Below are positions 28,773 through 37,092 of a DNA stretch of 64,000 bases, one piece after another. Under the pieces are notes generated by a model. It made no database searches. It was given only the letters and a program-made list of their open reading frames with translations, and had not been told where the DNA came from. Source of the DNA: Aminobacter sp. J41 (GTDB lineage Bacteria > Pseudomonadota > Alphaproteobacteria > Rhizobiales > Rhizobiaceae); assembly GCF_000526635.1 (NCBI RefSeq), contig NZ_JAGL01000005.1, positions 99,309 to 163,308 of the forward strand. The letters are read 5' to 3'. Made by a program: the position numbers and the translations under genes. Within the stretch, counting starts at the first letter, position 1; each line of letters starts with the position of its first letter.

Positions 28773-28798
28773 CTTCATCTCTTTCGATGCCGACCGGC

Positions 28799-29311
28799 TT
28801 AGCTGCCGGCGCCGCCCAGTACGGTGACAGCGCGGCGGTTCTGCGACCAGCACGAGATGTCGTCGCAGACAGCAACCGGGCGCTCCTTGCCGTAGGAAAT
28901 GGTGCGGATGCGGTTGGCCGCAACGCCCTGCGAGACGAGGAAGTCGCGGGCAGCGGCGGCGCGGCGAGCACCGAGCGCCAGGTTGTACTCGCGGGTACCG
29001 CGTTCGTCGGCATGACCCTCGACGGTGATCGAGTACTGGGCGTAGCGGTTCAGCCACTGGGCCTGACGGGCCAGCGTCTGCTGGGCGTCGGCGCGGATCA
29101 GCGACGAGTCGGTATCGAAGAAGATGCGGTCACCAACGTTGACCGTGAAGTCCTGCGTCGATCCGGGTGTTGCGGCACCAGCCCCCGCACCGCCGAGGCC
29201 AAGGTCAGCGGCGTTGTTGGGGGTGTTCTTGCCCGCACAGCCCGCGACTGCGAGCATGGCAACGAGCGCGATGGCGACCGGGTTGCGGGTGATGGCTGCG
29301 ATACGGCGCAT
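28799..29311 (-). CDS. pal: Peptidoglycan-associated lipoprotein Pal
   Basis: 170-aa outer-membrane lipoprotein. The signal peptide ends in lipobox AVAGC with the lipidated Cys. A short Gly/Ala linker is followed by an OmpA-like peptidoglycan-binding domain (about 60-168) with VEGHADERGTREYNLALGARRA and the diaminopimelate-binding Asp/Arg residues. It anchors the outer membrane through TolB and TolA. The start MRRIAAITRN is at 29311; an upstream in-frame ATG at 29380 would bury the signal peptide. Confidence 0.95.
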   Translation of the reverse strand: MRRIAAITRNPVAIALVAMLAVAGCAGKNTPNNAADLGLGGAGAGAATPGSTQDFTVNVGDRIFFDTDSSLIRADAQQTLARQAQWLNRYAQYSITVEGHADERGTREYNLALGARRAAAARDFLVSQGVAANRIRTISYGKERPVAVCDDISCWSQNRRAVTVLGGAGS

Positions 29312-29501
29312 TGCCGCCTCTCCTTCGCATTTGAGTGAATTGATTGAGCGTCCAGTAACCATGTTGCGGTTAAATTTCATTCAAGAAACAGGGTTAACGA
29401 ATCCCGAACGCGCGTTCGAAGTTCCTCCGGACTCAGCGATTCTGCGCTTCTCGACGCAACTTTGGGCCGAAATGCGGCGAAAATGACATTGCTGTGGCGG
29501 C

Positions 29502-29534
29502 AAAACCAAACCGCCCGCTTGTAGGCGGGCGGTT
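29502..29534 (-). terminator. Intrinsic terminator of tolB
   Basis: CCGCCCGC-CTACAA-GCGGGCGG followed by TTTGGTTTTG on the minus strand, 35 bp after the tolB stop. pal therefore likely also has its own promoter in the gap 29312-29500. Confidence 0.8.
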
Positions 29535-29566
29535 CGAGCAATCGTTAACAGACGGAGGCCCCGGGT

Positions 29567-30877
29567 TTAGTCGAGCAGCGGCGACCACGCCGGGTCCGAA
29601 GCGAAGTTCGGCGTCGGGATCGGCTGCTCGTTACGGCCGGTCAGGTCGATCGAGAACAGCTTCGGTCCGCCGCCGGTCTCGCGGAAGAACATCAGCACGC
29701 GGCCATTTGGCGCCCAGGTCGGGCCTTCCTGCAGGCGGCCGGAGGAGAGGATGCGCTCGCCCGAGCCGTCGGTGCGCATCACGCCGATCTGGAACTCGCC
29801 GGCGGTCTGCTTGGTGAAGGCGATGAGGTCGCCGCGCGGGGACCAGACCGGCGTCGAATAGGTGCCGTCGCCGAAGGAGATGCGCTGCGGGTTCGAGCCA
29901 TCCGCGCCCATCGTGTAGATGTGCGGGCGGCCGCCGCGGTCAGAGGTGAAGACGATGCGGCTGCCGTCCGGCGAATAGGACGGCGAAGTGTCGATCGAGT
30001 TCGAGTTGGTCAGCCGGGTGGTGTTACGGCTGCGCAGGTCCATTGTGTAGATGTTGGAATTACCGTCCTCGCGCATCAGGCTCATGATGACCTTCTGGCC
30101 ATCCGGCGAGAAACGCGGCGCGAACGTCATGCCGGGGAAGTTGCCGACGAGCTCGCGCTGGCCGGTCTCGATCTGCAGCAGGTAGACCTGCGGCTGCGAG
30201 CCTTCGTAGGACATGTAGGTGATTTCCTGCCGGTTCGGCGAGAAGCGCGGCGTCATCACGATCGAACGGCCATCGGTCAGGGTTCGCTGGTTGGCGCCGT
30301 CCTGGTCCATGATGGCGAGACGCTTGACGCGGCCGTTCTTCGGGCCACTCTCGTCGACATAGACGATGCGGGTGTCGAAGTAGCCCTTCTCACCGGTGAG
30401 GCGCTCGTAGATCGCGTCGGCGATGATGTGAGCGACCCGGCGCCAGTTCGTCGGGTTGGCGAAGAACTGCTCGCCAATCAGCTGCTGGCCGGCAAAAGTG
30501 TCCCAAAGACGGAACTCGGCGCGCAGGCGACCATCGGCCTCCTGGCTGACGCGGCCGGTGACCAGCGCCTGCGCGTTGATGACGGTCCAGTCGTTGAAGC
30601 GGGGGGCCACATCCGGGTTGCTGACCTTCTCGATGAAGGCACCCTTGTCGATCGGCTTGAACAGGCCGGAACGCTTCAGGTCAGCGGCCACGACGGCGGC
30701 GATTTCCCCACCCTGCGAGCCAGAAGAGACGAAATCGGTGATCGCAATCGGCATCGGCTCGACCACGCCCTGCGTGATGTCGATTTCCAATTGCGCCCGA
30801 GCCGGTTGGACAGCGGCCAGCGCGATGCCGGCGGCCATCAGTCCGATGGAGAAGAATGCAGTCAGTGTGTTTTTCAT
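29567..30877 (-). CDS. tolB: Tol-Pal system periplasmic protein TolB
   Basis: 436 aa with a signal peptide (to about residue 29), an N-terminal D1 domain (about 30-165) and a six-bladed beta-propeller (about 175-430). The propeller shows repeated blade motifs such as [20 protein letters not shown] and [20 protein letters not shown]. TolB moves between Pal and TolA during division. GAGG eight bases before the ATG at 30877 supports the start; 43 bp follow tolA. Confidence 0.96.
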   Translation of the reverse strand: MKNTLTAFFSIGLMAAGIALAAVQPARAQLEIDITQGVVEPMPIAITDFVSSGSQGGEIAAVVAADLKRSGLFKPIDKGAFIEKVSNPDVAPRFNDWTVINAQALVTGRVSQEADGRLRAEFRLWDTFAGQQLIGEQFFANPTNWRRVAHIIADAIYERLTGEKGYFDTRIVYVDESGPKNGRVKRLAIMDQDGANQRTLTDGRSIVMTPRFSPNRQEITYMSYEGSQPQVYLLQIETGQRELVGNFPGMTFAPRFSPDGQKVIMSLMREDGNSNIYTMDLRSRNTTRLTNSNSIDTSPSYSPDGSRIVFTSDRGGRPHIYTMGADGSNPQRISFGDGTYSTPVWSPRGDLIAFTKQTAGEFQIGVMRTDGSGERILSSGRLQEGPTWAPNGRVLMFFRETGGGPKLFSIDLTGRNEQPIPTPNFASDPAWSPLLD

Positions 30878-30920
30878 TCTTTTGGCCTCATGGGTCCGGA
30901 TGGGCTCATGGAATGTACGT

Positions 30921-31982
30921 TCAGAACATGTCCCGCGGATCGAAGTGGACAATCACGTCTGCCCAGGCTTCGTATTTCTCAGATGGAAGGTTGTAGGGCG
31001 CGCAGCGGATCACCGCGCGGCGGGCCGATTCAGCCGCCGTGCGTTCGATGCCGCCCGAGCCGCCGCCGGCGACGATGCGCGGGTCACCTTCAAGCTCGCC
31101 CGACGGGGAAAGCCTGAACTGCACCGACACCTTCAGGTTCTCGGCATCCGCCGCACCGGCCGGAACGTTCCAGCAGCGCTGGATCTGGCCGCGCAGCGCG
31201 TCCATCTCGCTCTGGCTGAGCTTGGCGCCCGTGGTCTGGCGTCCGCCGAGCGCAGCCTGCTGCTCCGAACGCTTGGCGCCGCCACCCGATGCCTTCTCGC
31301 GATTGAGCAGCGCGGCGACCTGGTCCTCGACGCTCTTTTCGTTCGAATCGCTGCTGGACGCGGTCTCGCGACGCTTCTCCTCGCGCGGTTTTTCAGGCTC
31401 CTTGCGGTCAGGCGTGCGCGCGGTCTGCGCCTTGGGCGGCTGCGGCTTGCTCTGCGGCACCGGCGCGACGTCCGGCAGCGCTGCCATGTCCTGCTTCGGC
31501 TGTTCCGGCTGTACCGGCTCAGGCGCGGGGTCCGGCTTCACTTCCTGCTTGGGCTCAGGCTTGGGCGCGACCTCGGTCGCCGGGACCGGCTGCGGTTCCG
31601 GAGCGGGGGCTGCCTCAGGCTCGGGCTCGGGAGTTGGCGTCGGCTTTGGATCGGGAGCCGGCGGAGGGGCCTCCGCCGTCTCGACCGGACGCGGCTTGGG
31701 CTCGGGCGTCGGCGGGGTCGGCAGGTCGATCTTGTTGTCGCCTACCTCCTGCGCGTCCTCGACAATGTCGGGCTTGGAGGTGGGAACCGGCGCAGGCTTC
31801 TCGGCCACGGGCGCCTTCTTGTCGCCCTTCACGCTCTGCGCGATCTCCTCGATCGGCACGATGTCGACCGGGAACGACTCGGCATTCGTCAGCTCGAGCG
31901 GCCGCGGCGACGACAGCGTGAAAAGACCCGCTGCGAGAGCGAGGGCATGCAGTGCCAGCGATGTGGACAGGCCGGCCTTCAT
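30921..31982 (-). CDS. tolA: Tol-Pal system protein TolA
   Basis: 353 aa: one N-terminal membrane span (about 7-27), a long Pro/Glu/Lys/Ala-rich linker (about 60-205) built of PAPEPE-like units, a charged segment, and a C-terminal domain (about 255-353, [14 protein letters not shown]...[11 protein letters not shown]) that contacts TolB/Pal. It spans the periplasm and transmits TolQR energy. The linker has far more proline than the alanine-helix of E. coli TolA, as usual in rhizobia. Confidence 0.92.
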   Translation of the reverse strand: MKAGLSTSLALHALALAAGLFTLSSPRPLELTNAESFPVDIVPIEEIAQSVKGDKKAPVAEKPAPVPTSKPDIVEDAQEVGDNKIDLPTPPTPEPKPRPVETAEAPPPAPDPKPTPTPEPEPEAAPAPEPQPVPATEVAPKPEPKQEVKPDPAPEPVQPEQPKQDMAALPDVAPVPQSKPQPPKAQTARTPDRKEPEKPREEKRRETASSSDSNEKSVEDQVAALLNREKASGGGAKRSEQQAALGGRQTTGAKLSQSEMDALRGQIQRCWNVPAGAADAENLKVSVQFRLSPSGELEGDPRIVAGGGSGGIERTAAESARRAVIRCAPYNLPSEKYEAWADVIVHFDPRDMF

Positions 31983-31987
31983 TTATC

Positions 31988-32434
31988 CTAGCTGCCCTGT
32001 TCCGGAAGGGTCACGAGACCGACATTGCGGAAGCCGCCGGCATTGATCCGGCCAAGCACGCGCATGACGCTGGCGTAGTCCGCAGCACCATCGGCGCGCA
32101 CGAACACGCGCTCGTCATAACCGGTCTCGGCGATCGCCTGCAGGCGTGGGACGATCTCGTCGAAGGTGATCTCGGTTTCCTGAAGGAAGATCTGGCCCTG
32201 GGAATTGACCGACACGGTGATCGGCTGCTTGTCGGCGTTGAGCGCCTTGGCGCTCGACTCCGGCAGGTCGATCGGCACGCCCGCCGTCATCAGGGGCGCG
32301 GCCACCATGAAGATGATGAGCAGCACGAGCATCACGTCGACGAGCGGCGTGACGTTGATCTCGGAGACAAGCGCCTTCGAGCGCCGGCCACGCCGCGATC
32401 GTCCACCGCCATTCTGTCCAAAGGACATACCCAT
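31988..32434 (-). CDS. tolR: Tol-Pal system protein TolR
   Basis: 148-aa ExbD/TolR protein with one membrane span carrying the proton-pathway Asp (INVTPLVDVMLVLLIIFMVAAP), a short cytoplasmic Arg/Gly-rich head and a periplasmic domain ending RVLGRINAGGFRNVGLVTLPEQ. It works with TolQ as the proton-driven motor. It is 5 bp from tolA and 11 bp after tolQ. Confidence 0.95.
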   Translation of the reverse strand: MGMSFGQNGGGRSRRGRRSKALVSEINVTPLVDVMLVLLIIFMVAAPLMTAGVPIDLPESSAKALNADKQPITVSVNSQGQIFLQETEITFDEIVPRLQAIAETGYDERVFVRADGAADYASVMRVLGRINAGGFRNVGLVTLPEQGS

Positions 32435-32445
32435 CCGACTAACTC

Positions 32446-33162
32446 CTAGGCCGCTGCCCGGACGGGCACCTTTTCATCGATTTGGCGCGAAAGGATGGCC
32501 GAGAACTCGTCGGCGAAGCCTTCCATGCGAAGGCCGAGCTTGGCCGCATCGGCGGTCAGCTTGTTGTAAGCAATGGTGGCCGGGATAGCGGCGAGAAGAC
32601 CAATCGCGGTGGCAAGCAGCGCCTCGGCGATACCGGGTGCCACAACCGCAAGGTTGGTCTGACCGGAGGCCGCAATCGACTGGAACGAAGTCATGATGCC
32701 GACGACCGTGCCGAACAGGCCGATGAACGGGCCGGCGGAACCAACGGTGGCAAGGAAGCCCATCCGGCTTTCCAGCGCTTCCATCTCGCGGGTCAGCGCG
32801 AGGTCCATCGCCTTGTCGATGCGGTTCTGCAGGCTGATGGGCGACTTCACGCCCTTTTCAAAGCTCTTCTTCCACTCGCGCATGGCGGCAACGAAGATTG
32901 AGCCCATGCCGGCAGTCTTGCGCTCCGACAGCGAGCGATAGAGTTCTTCCAGCGACTGGCCGGACCAGAACACTTCCTCAAAGCGGTTGAGCGCCGCGCG
33001 CATGCGATTGAAGGCGAGCGTCTTGTCGATGATGATGGCCCAGGTCCAGACGGACGCTCCAAGCAGGCCCAGCATCACCAGCTTGACCACCCAGCTCGCC
33101 TGCCAGAACAGCGCCCACAAAGAATGGTCACCGCCAGGTGCGGTTAGTGCCATTTGTTCCAT
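32446..33162 (-). CDS. tolQ: Tol-Pal system protein TolQ
   Basis: 238-aa MotA/TolQ/ExbB-family protein with three membrane spans (about 22-42, 140-165, 175-200) and the conserved VGSAGPFIGLFGTVVGIMTSFQ region. It is first in the tolQRAB cluster. The start is the ATG at 33162 with AGGGACTAGG upstream; a second ATG lies three codons later. The 263-bp gap before it should contain the operon promoter. Confidence 0.95.
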   Translation of the reverse strand: MEQMALTAPGGDHSLWALFWQASWVVKLVMLGLLGASVWTWAIIIDKTLAFNRMRAALNRFEEVFWSGQSLEELYRSLSERKTAGMGSIFVAAMREWKKSFEKGVKSPISLQNRIDKAMDLALTREMEALESRMGFLATVGSAGPFIGLFGTVVGIMTSFQSIAASGQTNLAVVAPGIAEALLATAIGLLAAIPATIAYNKLTADAAKLGLRMEGFADEFSAILSRQIDEKVPVRAAA

Positions 33163-33425
33163 GAAACCTAGTCCCTAAGATCTCGGGTCGGCAGTGCCGG
33201 CCAAGCGCACCCATCACTCGACGTTTCGCTCCCTGAAAGCCGGAACGCGCCAAAGTGCGCTGTTGCCCGGCCTTTTCGGGTCCAATTTTGGTGAAAGGAA
33301 GGCGCGCGGAAACGGCACAACTTTCACTGTCTTCTTGATGGAGGGTTAAGGTTAATGATGGGTTAGGAGTGGCGCAGATGTGATGTAGGGCGGCGAGGCT
33401 GTCGGAGGGAGTGACGACTGATTAC

Positions 33426-33887
33426 TCAGCCGCACTTGAGCATGAACGCCGCTATCCATTCCTTCGGGAAACGCCGCGGGCGGCCGGATTGACTGATGAT
33501 TGCGGCCTCGACCTTGGCTTCCACCAGCACCTCTTCACCGCGCTTCAGTACCTGCGCCATGTGGATGCGGGCACCCGAAACGCTTTCGGTGCGGGTTTCG
33601 ACCGTCAGAATGTCGTCGATGCGGGCAGGGGCCTTGAAGTCGATCTCCATGCGGCGCACGACCCAGGCGAGCTTTTCACCATGCACGCCGTCGGCAAGGT
33701 CGGTGTGGTGGACGCCCGCAAGCCGCAGGAAATCAGAGCGGCCGCGCTCCAGGAACTCGAGATAGCGCGCGTGATACACGACACCGGAGAAGTCGGTGTC
33801 GGCATAGTAGACGCGGGCGACGATCCGGTGGCCGAAGTCCGTCAGCTCGCCGGCGAGGCCGACCGAAGGGTTTTCAGGATTGCTCAT
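33426..33887 (-). CDS. ybgC: Acyl-CoA thioesterase YbgC
   Basis: 153-aa hotdog-fold thioesterase linked to the tol-pal cluster in most proteobacteria. It carries the catalytic motif [26 protein letters not shown] with the key Asp. It hydrolyses short or acyl-carrier-linked thioesters in homologues; the cellular role is still debated. It overlaps ruvB by 4 bp (ATGA) and precedes tolQ. Confidence 0.92.
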   Translation of the reverse strand: MSNPENPSVGLAGELTDFGHRIVARVYYADTDFSGVVYHARYLEFLERGRSDFLRLAGVHHTDLADGVHGEKLAWVVRRMEIDFKAPARIDDILTVETRTESVSGARIHMAQVLKRGEEVLVEAKVEAAIISQSGRPRRFPKEWIAAFMLKCG

Positions 33888-34921
33888 TCGTCGTCGAACA
33901 GGTTGATCTGGCTCGCGGTCACGTTTTCCGGCGCGTTGAGGCCGAGGTGTTCCCAGGCGATGCGCGTCAGCACGCGCCCCCGCGGCGTGCGCTGGATGAA
34001 GCCCTGCTGGATCAGATAGGGCTCGATTATATCCTCGATCGCGTCGCGCGGCTCGGAAAGGCCCGCCGCGATCGTCTCGATGCCAACAGGGCCGCCACCG
34101 AAGTTGCGGGCGATCATGCCGAGATAGCGGCGGTCGAGGCTGTCGAGGCCAAGCGCATCGACCTCGAGGCGGGTGAGTGCCGCGTCGGCCATCTTGCGGT
34201 CTACGATTTCTGCGCCGGCGACGGTGGCGAAGTCACGGACGCGGCGCAGCAGGCGGCCGGCGATACGCGGCGTGCCGCGGGCACGGCGGGCAACCTCGAT
34301 TGCGCCGTCCTTGCTCATCGGCAGGCCGAGGATGCGCGCGCCACGGCTGACGATCTGCTCCAGCTCCTCAACCGTATAGAACTCAAGCCGGGTCGGAATG
34401 CCGAAACGGTCGCGGAGCGGGTTGGTCAGCAGGCCAAGGCGCGTCGTTGCGGCCACCAGCGTAAAGCGGGCAAGGTCGATCTTGACCGAGCGCGCGGCCG
34501 GGCCCTCGCCAATGATGAGGTCGAGCTGAAAATCCTCCATCGCGGGATAGAGGATTTCCTCGACCGCCGGATTGAGGCGGTGAATCTCGTCGATGAAGAG
34601 GACGTCGCGTTCCTCGAGATTGGTCAGCAGCGCTGCGAGATCGCCTGCCTTGGCGATGACCGGGCCCGAGGTCGAGCGAAAGTTGACGCCGAGCTCGCGC
34701 GCCATGATCTGCGCCAGCGTCGTCTTGCCGAGACCGGGCGGGCCGACGAACAGGACGTGGTCGAGCGCTTCGCCGCGGTTCTTCGCGGCCTCGATGAAGA
34801 TCTTCAGGTTGGCGCGCGCCGCCGCCTGCCCGACGAAATCGTCAAGCGTCTGCGGCCGCAGCGAGACATCGAGGTCTTCGCCGCGCTTTTCCGGAGTGAT
34901 CAATCGTGGGGCGAGGCTCAT
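33884..34921 (-). CDS. ruvB: Holliday junction helicase RuvB
   Basis: 345-aa AAA motor that drives branch migration with RuvA. It has Walker [13 protein letters not shown], Walker [10 protein letters not shown], the sensor region [21 protein letters not shown] and a C-terminal winged helix ([17 protein letters not shown]). It lies 67 bp after ruvA and is coupled to ybgC. Confidence 0.97.
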   Translation of the reverse strand: MSLAPRLITPEKRGEDLDVSLRPQTLDDFVGQAAARANLKIFIEAAKNRGEALDHVLFVGPPGLGKTTLAQIMARELGVNFRSTSGPVIAKAGDLAALLTNLEERDVLFIDEIHRLNPAVEEILYPAMEDFQLDLIIGEGPAARSVKIDLARFTLVAATTRLGLLTNPLRDRFGIPTRLEFYTVEELEQIVSRGARILGLPMSKDGAIEVARRARGTPRIAGRLLRRVRDFATVAGAEIVDRKMADAALTRLEVDALGLDSLDRRYLGMIARNFGGGPVGIETIAAGLSEPRDAIEDIIEPYLIQQGFIQRTPRGRVLTRIAWEHLGLNAPENVTASQINLFDDE

Positions 34922-34988
34922 GAGCGCTTCCTTAGCAGAGGAGACTCAGCCTGTCTCATCTCAAGCCTCAAGTTTGAACGGCAGGTGC

Positions 34989-35606
34989 TCACCGCGCCAG
35001 CTCCTTGAGGCCAAGGCGGATGAGTTTGGCCGAGTCGGCGTCCTCGCCAGCGACCTTAACCGCGGCGGCTATCGCATTCGCGGCAATGTCGCGCGAGTAG
35101 CCGAGATTGGTGAGCGCGGAGACGGCATCCGCGACCGGGGCCGGGGCGACGCCCTCGCCGAGTTCCTGCTTGAGCCCGATCGTGCCGGTTGCCTCGCCGG
35201 CAAAGGCCGGGGCCTTGCTCTTCAGTTCAGTGACGATGCGCTCGGCGACCTTCTTTCCGACGCCCGGAGCGCGCGAAACCATGGCGATGTCGCGCAGCGC
35301 GATCGCGTTAGCGAGTTCGGACGGAGAGAGGGTCGAAAGAACCGCAAGCGCGACCTTGGCGCCGACGCCCTGCACGTTCTGCAGCAGGCGGAACCACTCA
35401 CGCTCCAGTGCCGAGGCGAAACCATAGAGCCGGATCATGTCCTCGCGGACATAGGTCTCGATGAAGAGGACGGCTGCAACGCCTGTGCCGCCAAGGGAGC
35501 CAAGGGTGCGGGCCGAGCAATAGACAAGATAGCCGACACCGTGGACGTCGATGACGCAGTGGTCCTCGGCGATCTCGTCGACGGTTCCCTTCAGCTTCCC
35601 GATCAT
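34989..35606 (-). CDS. ruvA: Holliday junction protein RuvA
   Basis: 205-aa junction-binding protein: N-terminal OB fold ([21 protein letters not shown]), two helix-hairpin-helix motifs in the middle ([30 protein letters not shown]) and a C-terminal RuvB-binding three-helix domain ([16 protein letters not shown]). It lies 14 bp after ruvC in ruvC-ruvA-ruvB. Confidence 0.96.
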   Translation of the reverse strand: MIGKLKGTVDEIAEDHCVIDVHGVGYLVYCSARTLGSLGGTGVAAVLFIETYVREDMIRLYGFASALEREWFRLLQNVQGVGAKVALAVLSTLSPSELANAIALRDIAMVSRAPGVGKKVAERIVTELKSKAPAFAGEATGTIGLKQELGEGVAPAPVADAVSALTNLGYSRDIAANAIAAAVKVAGEDADSAKLIRLGLKELAR

Positions 35607-35620
35607 GCCGTTCCCCCGAC

Positions 35621-36142
35621 CTATCCGGCAGCGGCGAGGGCCGCGGCCATTCTTCCGCTGACGCTCTGGCGATGATGGGCATGGCAGATGGCGATCGCAA
35701 GCGCGTCGGCCGAATCGTCCGTATCGAAGGTCGCCTTCGGCATCAGCACATTCACCATCATGTGAATCTGCTTCTTGTCGCCGTGGCCGACGCCGATCAC
35801 CGTCTTCTTGACGGCGTTGGGGGCGTATTCGGCGACGGGAAGGCCGGCGAGCGCGGGCACCAGCATGGCGATGCCGCGCGCCTGGCCTAGCTTCAGCGTC
35901 GCCGTCGCGTCCTTATTGACGAACGTTTGCTCGACGGCAGCCTCGTGCGGCATGAAGTTGTGAACGATCGCTGCAAGCCCGTCATGCAGCTGGCGCAGGC
36001 GGGAGGCGAGGTCGGCGTCCTGATCGGAACGCACCGTGCCGGAGGCAACGAAGCGCAGGGAGTTGCCCAGCGCGTCGACGATGCCCCAGCCGGTGCGCCT
36101 GAGGCCCGGATCGATGCCGATGATGCGAATCGTTTCGTGCAT
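35621..36142 (-). CDS. ruvC: Holliday junction resolvase RuvC
   Basis: 173-aa RNase H-fold endonuclease. The catalytic acidic residues can be placed at [14 protein letters not shown] (first Asp), [12 protein letters not shown] (Glu) and [15 protein letters not shown] (Asp pair). It cuts four-way junctions after branch migration by RuvAB. A partial SOS-like repeat lies about 45 bp upstream of its ATG. Confidence 0.96.
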   Translation of the reverse strand: MHETIRIIGIDPGLRRTGWGIVDALGNSLRFVASGTVRSDQDADLASRLRQLHDGLAAIVHNFMPHEAAVEQTFVNKDATATLKLGQARGIAMLVPALAGLPVAEYAPNAVKKTVIGVGHGDKKQIHMMVNVLMPKATFDTDDSADALAIAICHAHHRQSVSGRMAAALAAAG

Positions 36143-36185
36143 TTGCTCACTCTATGCAGATGGCATATGAATGCCATCACAAAGT

Positions 36186-36200
36186 GAACAAAACAGAAAC
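36186..36200. promoter_or_regulatory. Possible LexA (SOS) half-matched box upstream of ruvC
   Basis: GAAC-AAAACAG-AAAC resembles the alphaproteobacterial LexA direct repeat GAAC-N7-GAAC with one mismatch. It sits between the rcdA stop and ruvC, in promoter position for ruvCAB. One mismatch in eight informative bases makes chance occurrence quite possible. Confidence 0.3.
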
Positions 36201-36213
36201 GTGAAGTGAGGAA

Positions 36214-36744
36214 TCAGCTGCGGCCGAAAGCGGTCTGCAAGAGGTTCAGCTGTTCATTGACCGGGTTGATGCTGCGGCCCATGCCGGGAAAGCCCGGCAG
36301 CGAGTCGCCGTAGATCTGCTCGTCCATGCGGCGCACGCGGGCCTGCAGGCGCAACGAGTGGTCAACGATGGCGAGGAATGCCGGCGGCAGCTCGTTCCAG
36401 CCCGGCGTGTCCGTGTGCGCGGACGCCGTGTCTAGACGGACCTTCGACTTCTCGGCCGCGACCTGGTCGCGGGTCATCTCGCCGGAATTGGCGGCGCGCT
36501 GCAGCAGCAGCCACGATGCGATCTGCATCAGGCGGGTGGTCAGGCGCATGGATTCAGCCGCATAGAGGGTGGCGGCAACGCGCGAGAGCTTCTTGGCTTC
36601 GGCGCGACCGTCGCCGTCGAGGTACTCCGCAGCCTGCTCGACGAGGCTCATGCCCTCGTCATAAAGCGGCTTGAACGAATTCGAGAACACGCGACGCTCG
36701 GCGAGCTTGATCGTGTTCGTTTCCTCGCAAATCTGTCCAAACAT
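36214..36744 (-). CDS. rcdA: RcdA-family cell-cycle protein (DUF1465)
   Basis: 176-aa helical protein of the DUF1465/RcdA family. Recognisable blocks are SFKPLYDEGMSLVEQAAEYLDGDGR, ESMRLTTRLMQIASWLLLQRA and PPAFLAIVDHSLRLQARVRRMDEQIYG. In Caulobacter RcdA is an adaptor for ClpXP that, with CpdR and PopA, delivers the master regulator CtrA for degradation; in Sinorhizobium it is essential for the same reason. The start at 36744 has AGGGAAG before it; an upstream ATG at 36765 lacks one. Two exact CtrA boxes lie in its upstream region, suggesting feedback. Confidence 0.85.
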   Translation of the reverse strand: MFGQICEETNTIKLAERRVFSNSFKPLYDEGMSLVEQAAEYLDGDGRAEAKKLSRVAATLYAAESMRLTTRLMQIASWLLLQRAANSGEMTRDQVAAEKSKVRLDTASAHTDTPGWNELPPAFLAIVDHSLRLQARVRRMDEQIYGDSLPGFPGMGRSINPVNEQLNLLQTAFGRS

Positions 36745-36854
36745 TAACCGCTTCCCTACGCACACTGGAAAATCGACGCTCGTGCATATCGTCCCGGTGG
36801 GGAACGATATGAAGTCGAATTTGGTCCGTTACCCACCGCAACGCAAGCACATGT

Positions 36855-36870
36855 TTAACGAAGGGTTAAC
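36855..36870 (+). promoter_or_regulatory. CtrA box 1 upstream of rcdA
   Basis: TTAACGAAGGGTTAAC matches TTAA-N7-TTAAC exactly, about 112 bp upstream of the rcdA start codon. Confidence 0.65.
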
Positions 36871-36903
36871 GGCGAAAAGGTGGCGCAAGAGCCTGGCTCA
36901 AGA

Positions 36904-36931
36904 CAAAAAAAGAGCCGCGGAAGGCGGCTCT
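36904..36931 (-). terminator. Intrinsic terminator downstream of the acyl-CoA ligase gene
   Basis: Minus strand AGAGCCGC-CTTCC-GCGGCTCT followed by seven T. It lies about 160 bp after the ligase stop and between the two CtrA boxes, so it shields rcdA from readthrough. Confidence 0.85.
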
Positions 36932-37023
36932 CAGGAGTTAAACAGGGAGGCGTCAAACGAAGTGGCCGAGCCACTCAGTAAGAATCCAGAAGTCTGGATA
37001 CCCACAGCTATGACACGGAATGC

Positions 37024-37039
37024 TTAACCGAACCTTAAC
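37024..37039 (+). promoter_or_regulatory. CtrA box 2 between ligase gene and rcdA
   Basis: TTAACCGAACCTTAAC, again an exact TTAA-N7-TTAAC, 280 bp upstream of rcdA and beyond the ligase terminator. Confidence 0.55.
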
Positions 37040-37044
37040 GCGCC

Positions 37045-37072
37045 AACCGGACGTTAAGCTTAACGTCCGGTT
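37045..37072. repeat. 28-bp perfect palindrome after the acyl-CoA ligase gene
   Basis: Arms AACCGGACGTTAAG and CTTAACGTCCGGTT meet without a spacer, 21 bp after the ligase stop codon. The centre TTAAGCTTAA contains two TTAA elements. It could be a protein-binding site or an mRNA-end hairpin (12-bp stem, AGCT loop); no T run follows. Confidence 0.75.
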
Positions 37073-37092
37073 ACCGGGTTCGCGCTGGCGAA

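Larger units (their letters stand above)
36745..37092. other. Gene-free regulatory region between rcdA and the acyl-CoA ligase gene
   Basis: This 348-bp gap has no convincing reading frame. It holds two CtrA boxes, an intrinsic terminator for the ligase gene, a 28-bp perfect palindrome and several further TTAA elements. Its local AT content is clearly higher than its surroundings. Confidence 0.7.

Noticed and set aside
29371..29400. CtrA box upstream of pal
   Set aside because: GGTTAAATTT and GGTTAACGAA are present, but the TTAA elements are 20 bp apart, far from the required 7.
31560..31760. Tandem repeat element in tolA
   Set aside because: The repetition is the PAPEPE-like coding linker of TolA, a normal feature of the protein, not a mobile or structural DNA repeat.
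30456..31991. Long plus-strand frame opposite tolA and tolB
   Set aside because: Antisense to TolA's proline-rich linker and TolB's N-terminus; its low-complexity arginine/leucine content is produced by the opposite strand.
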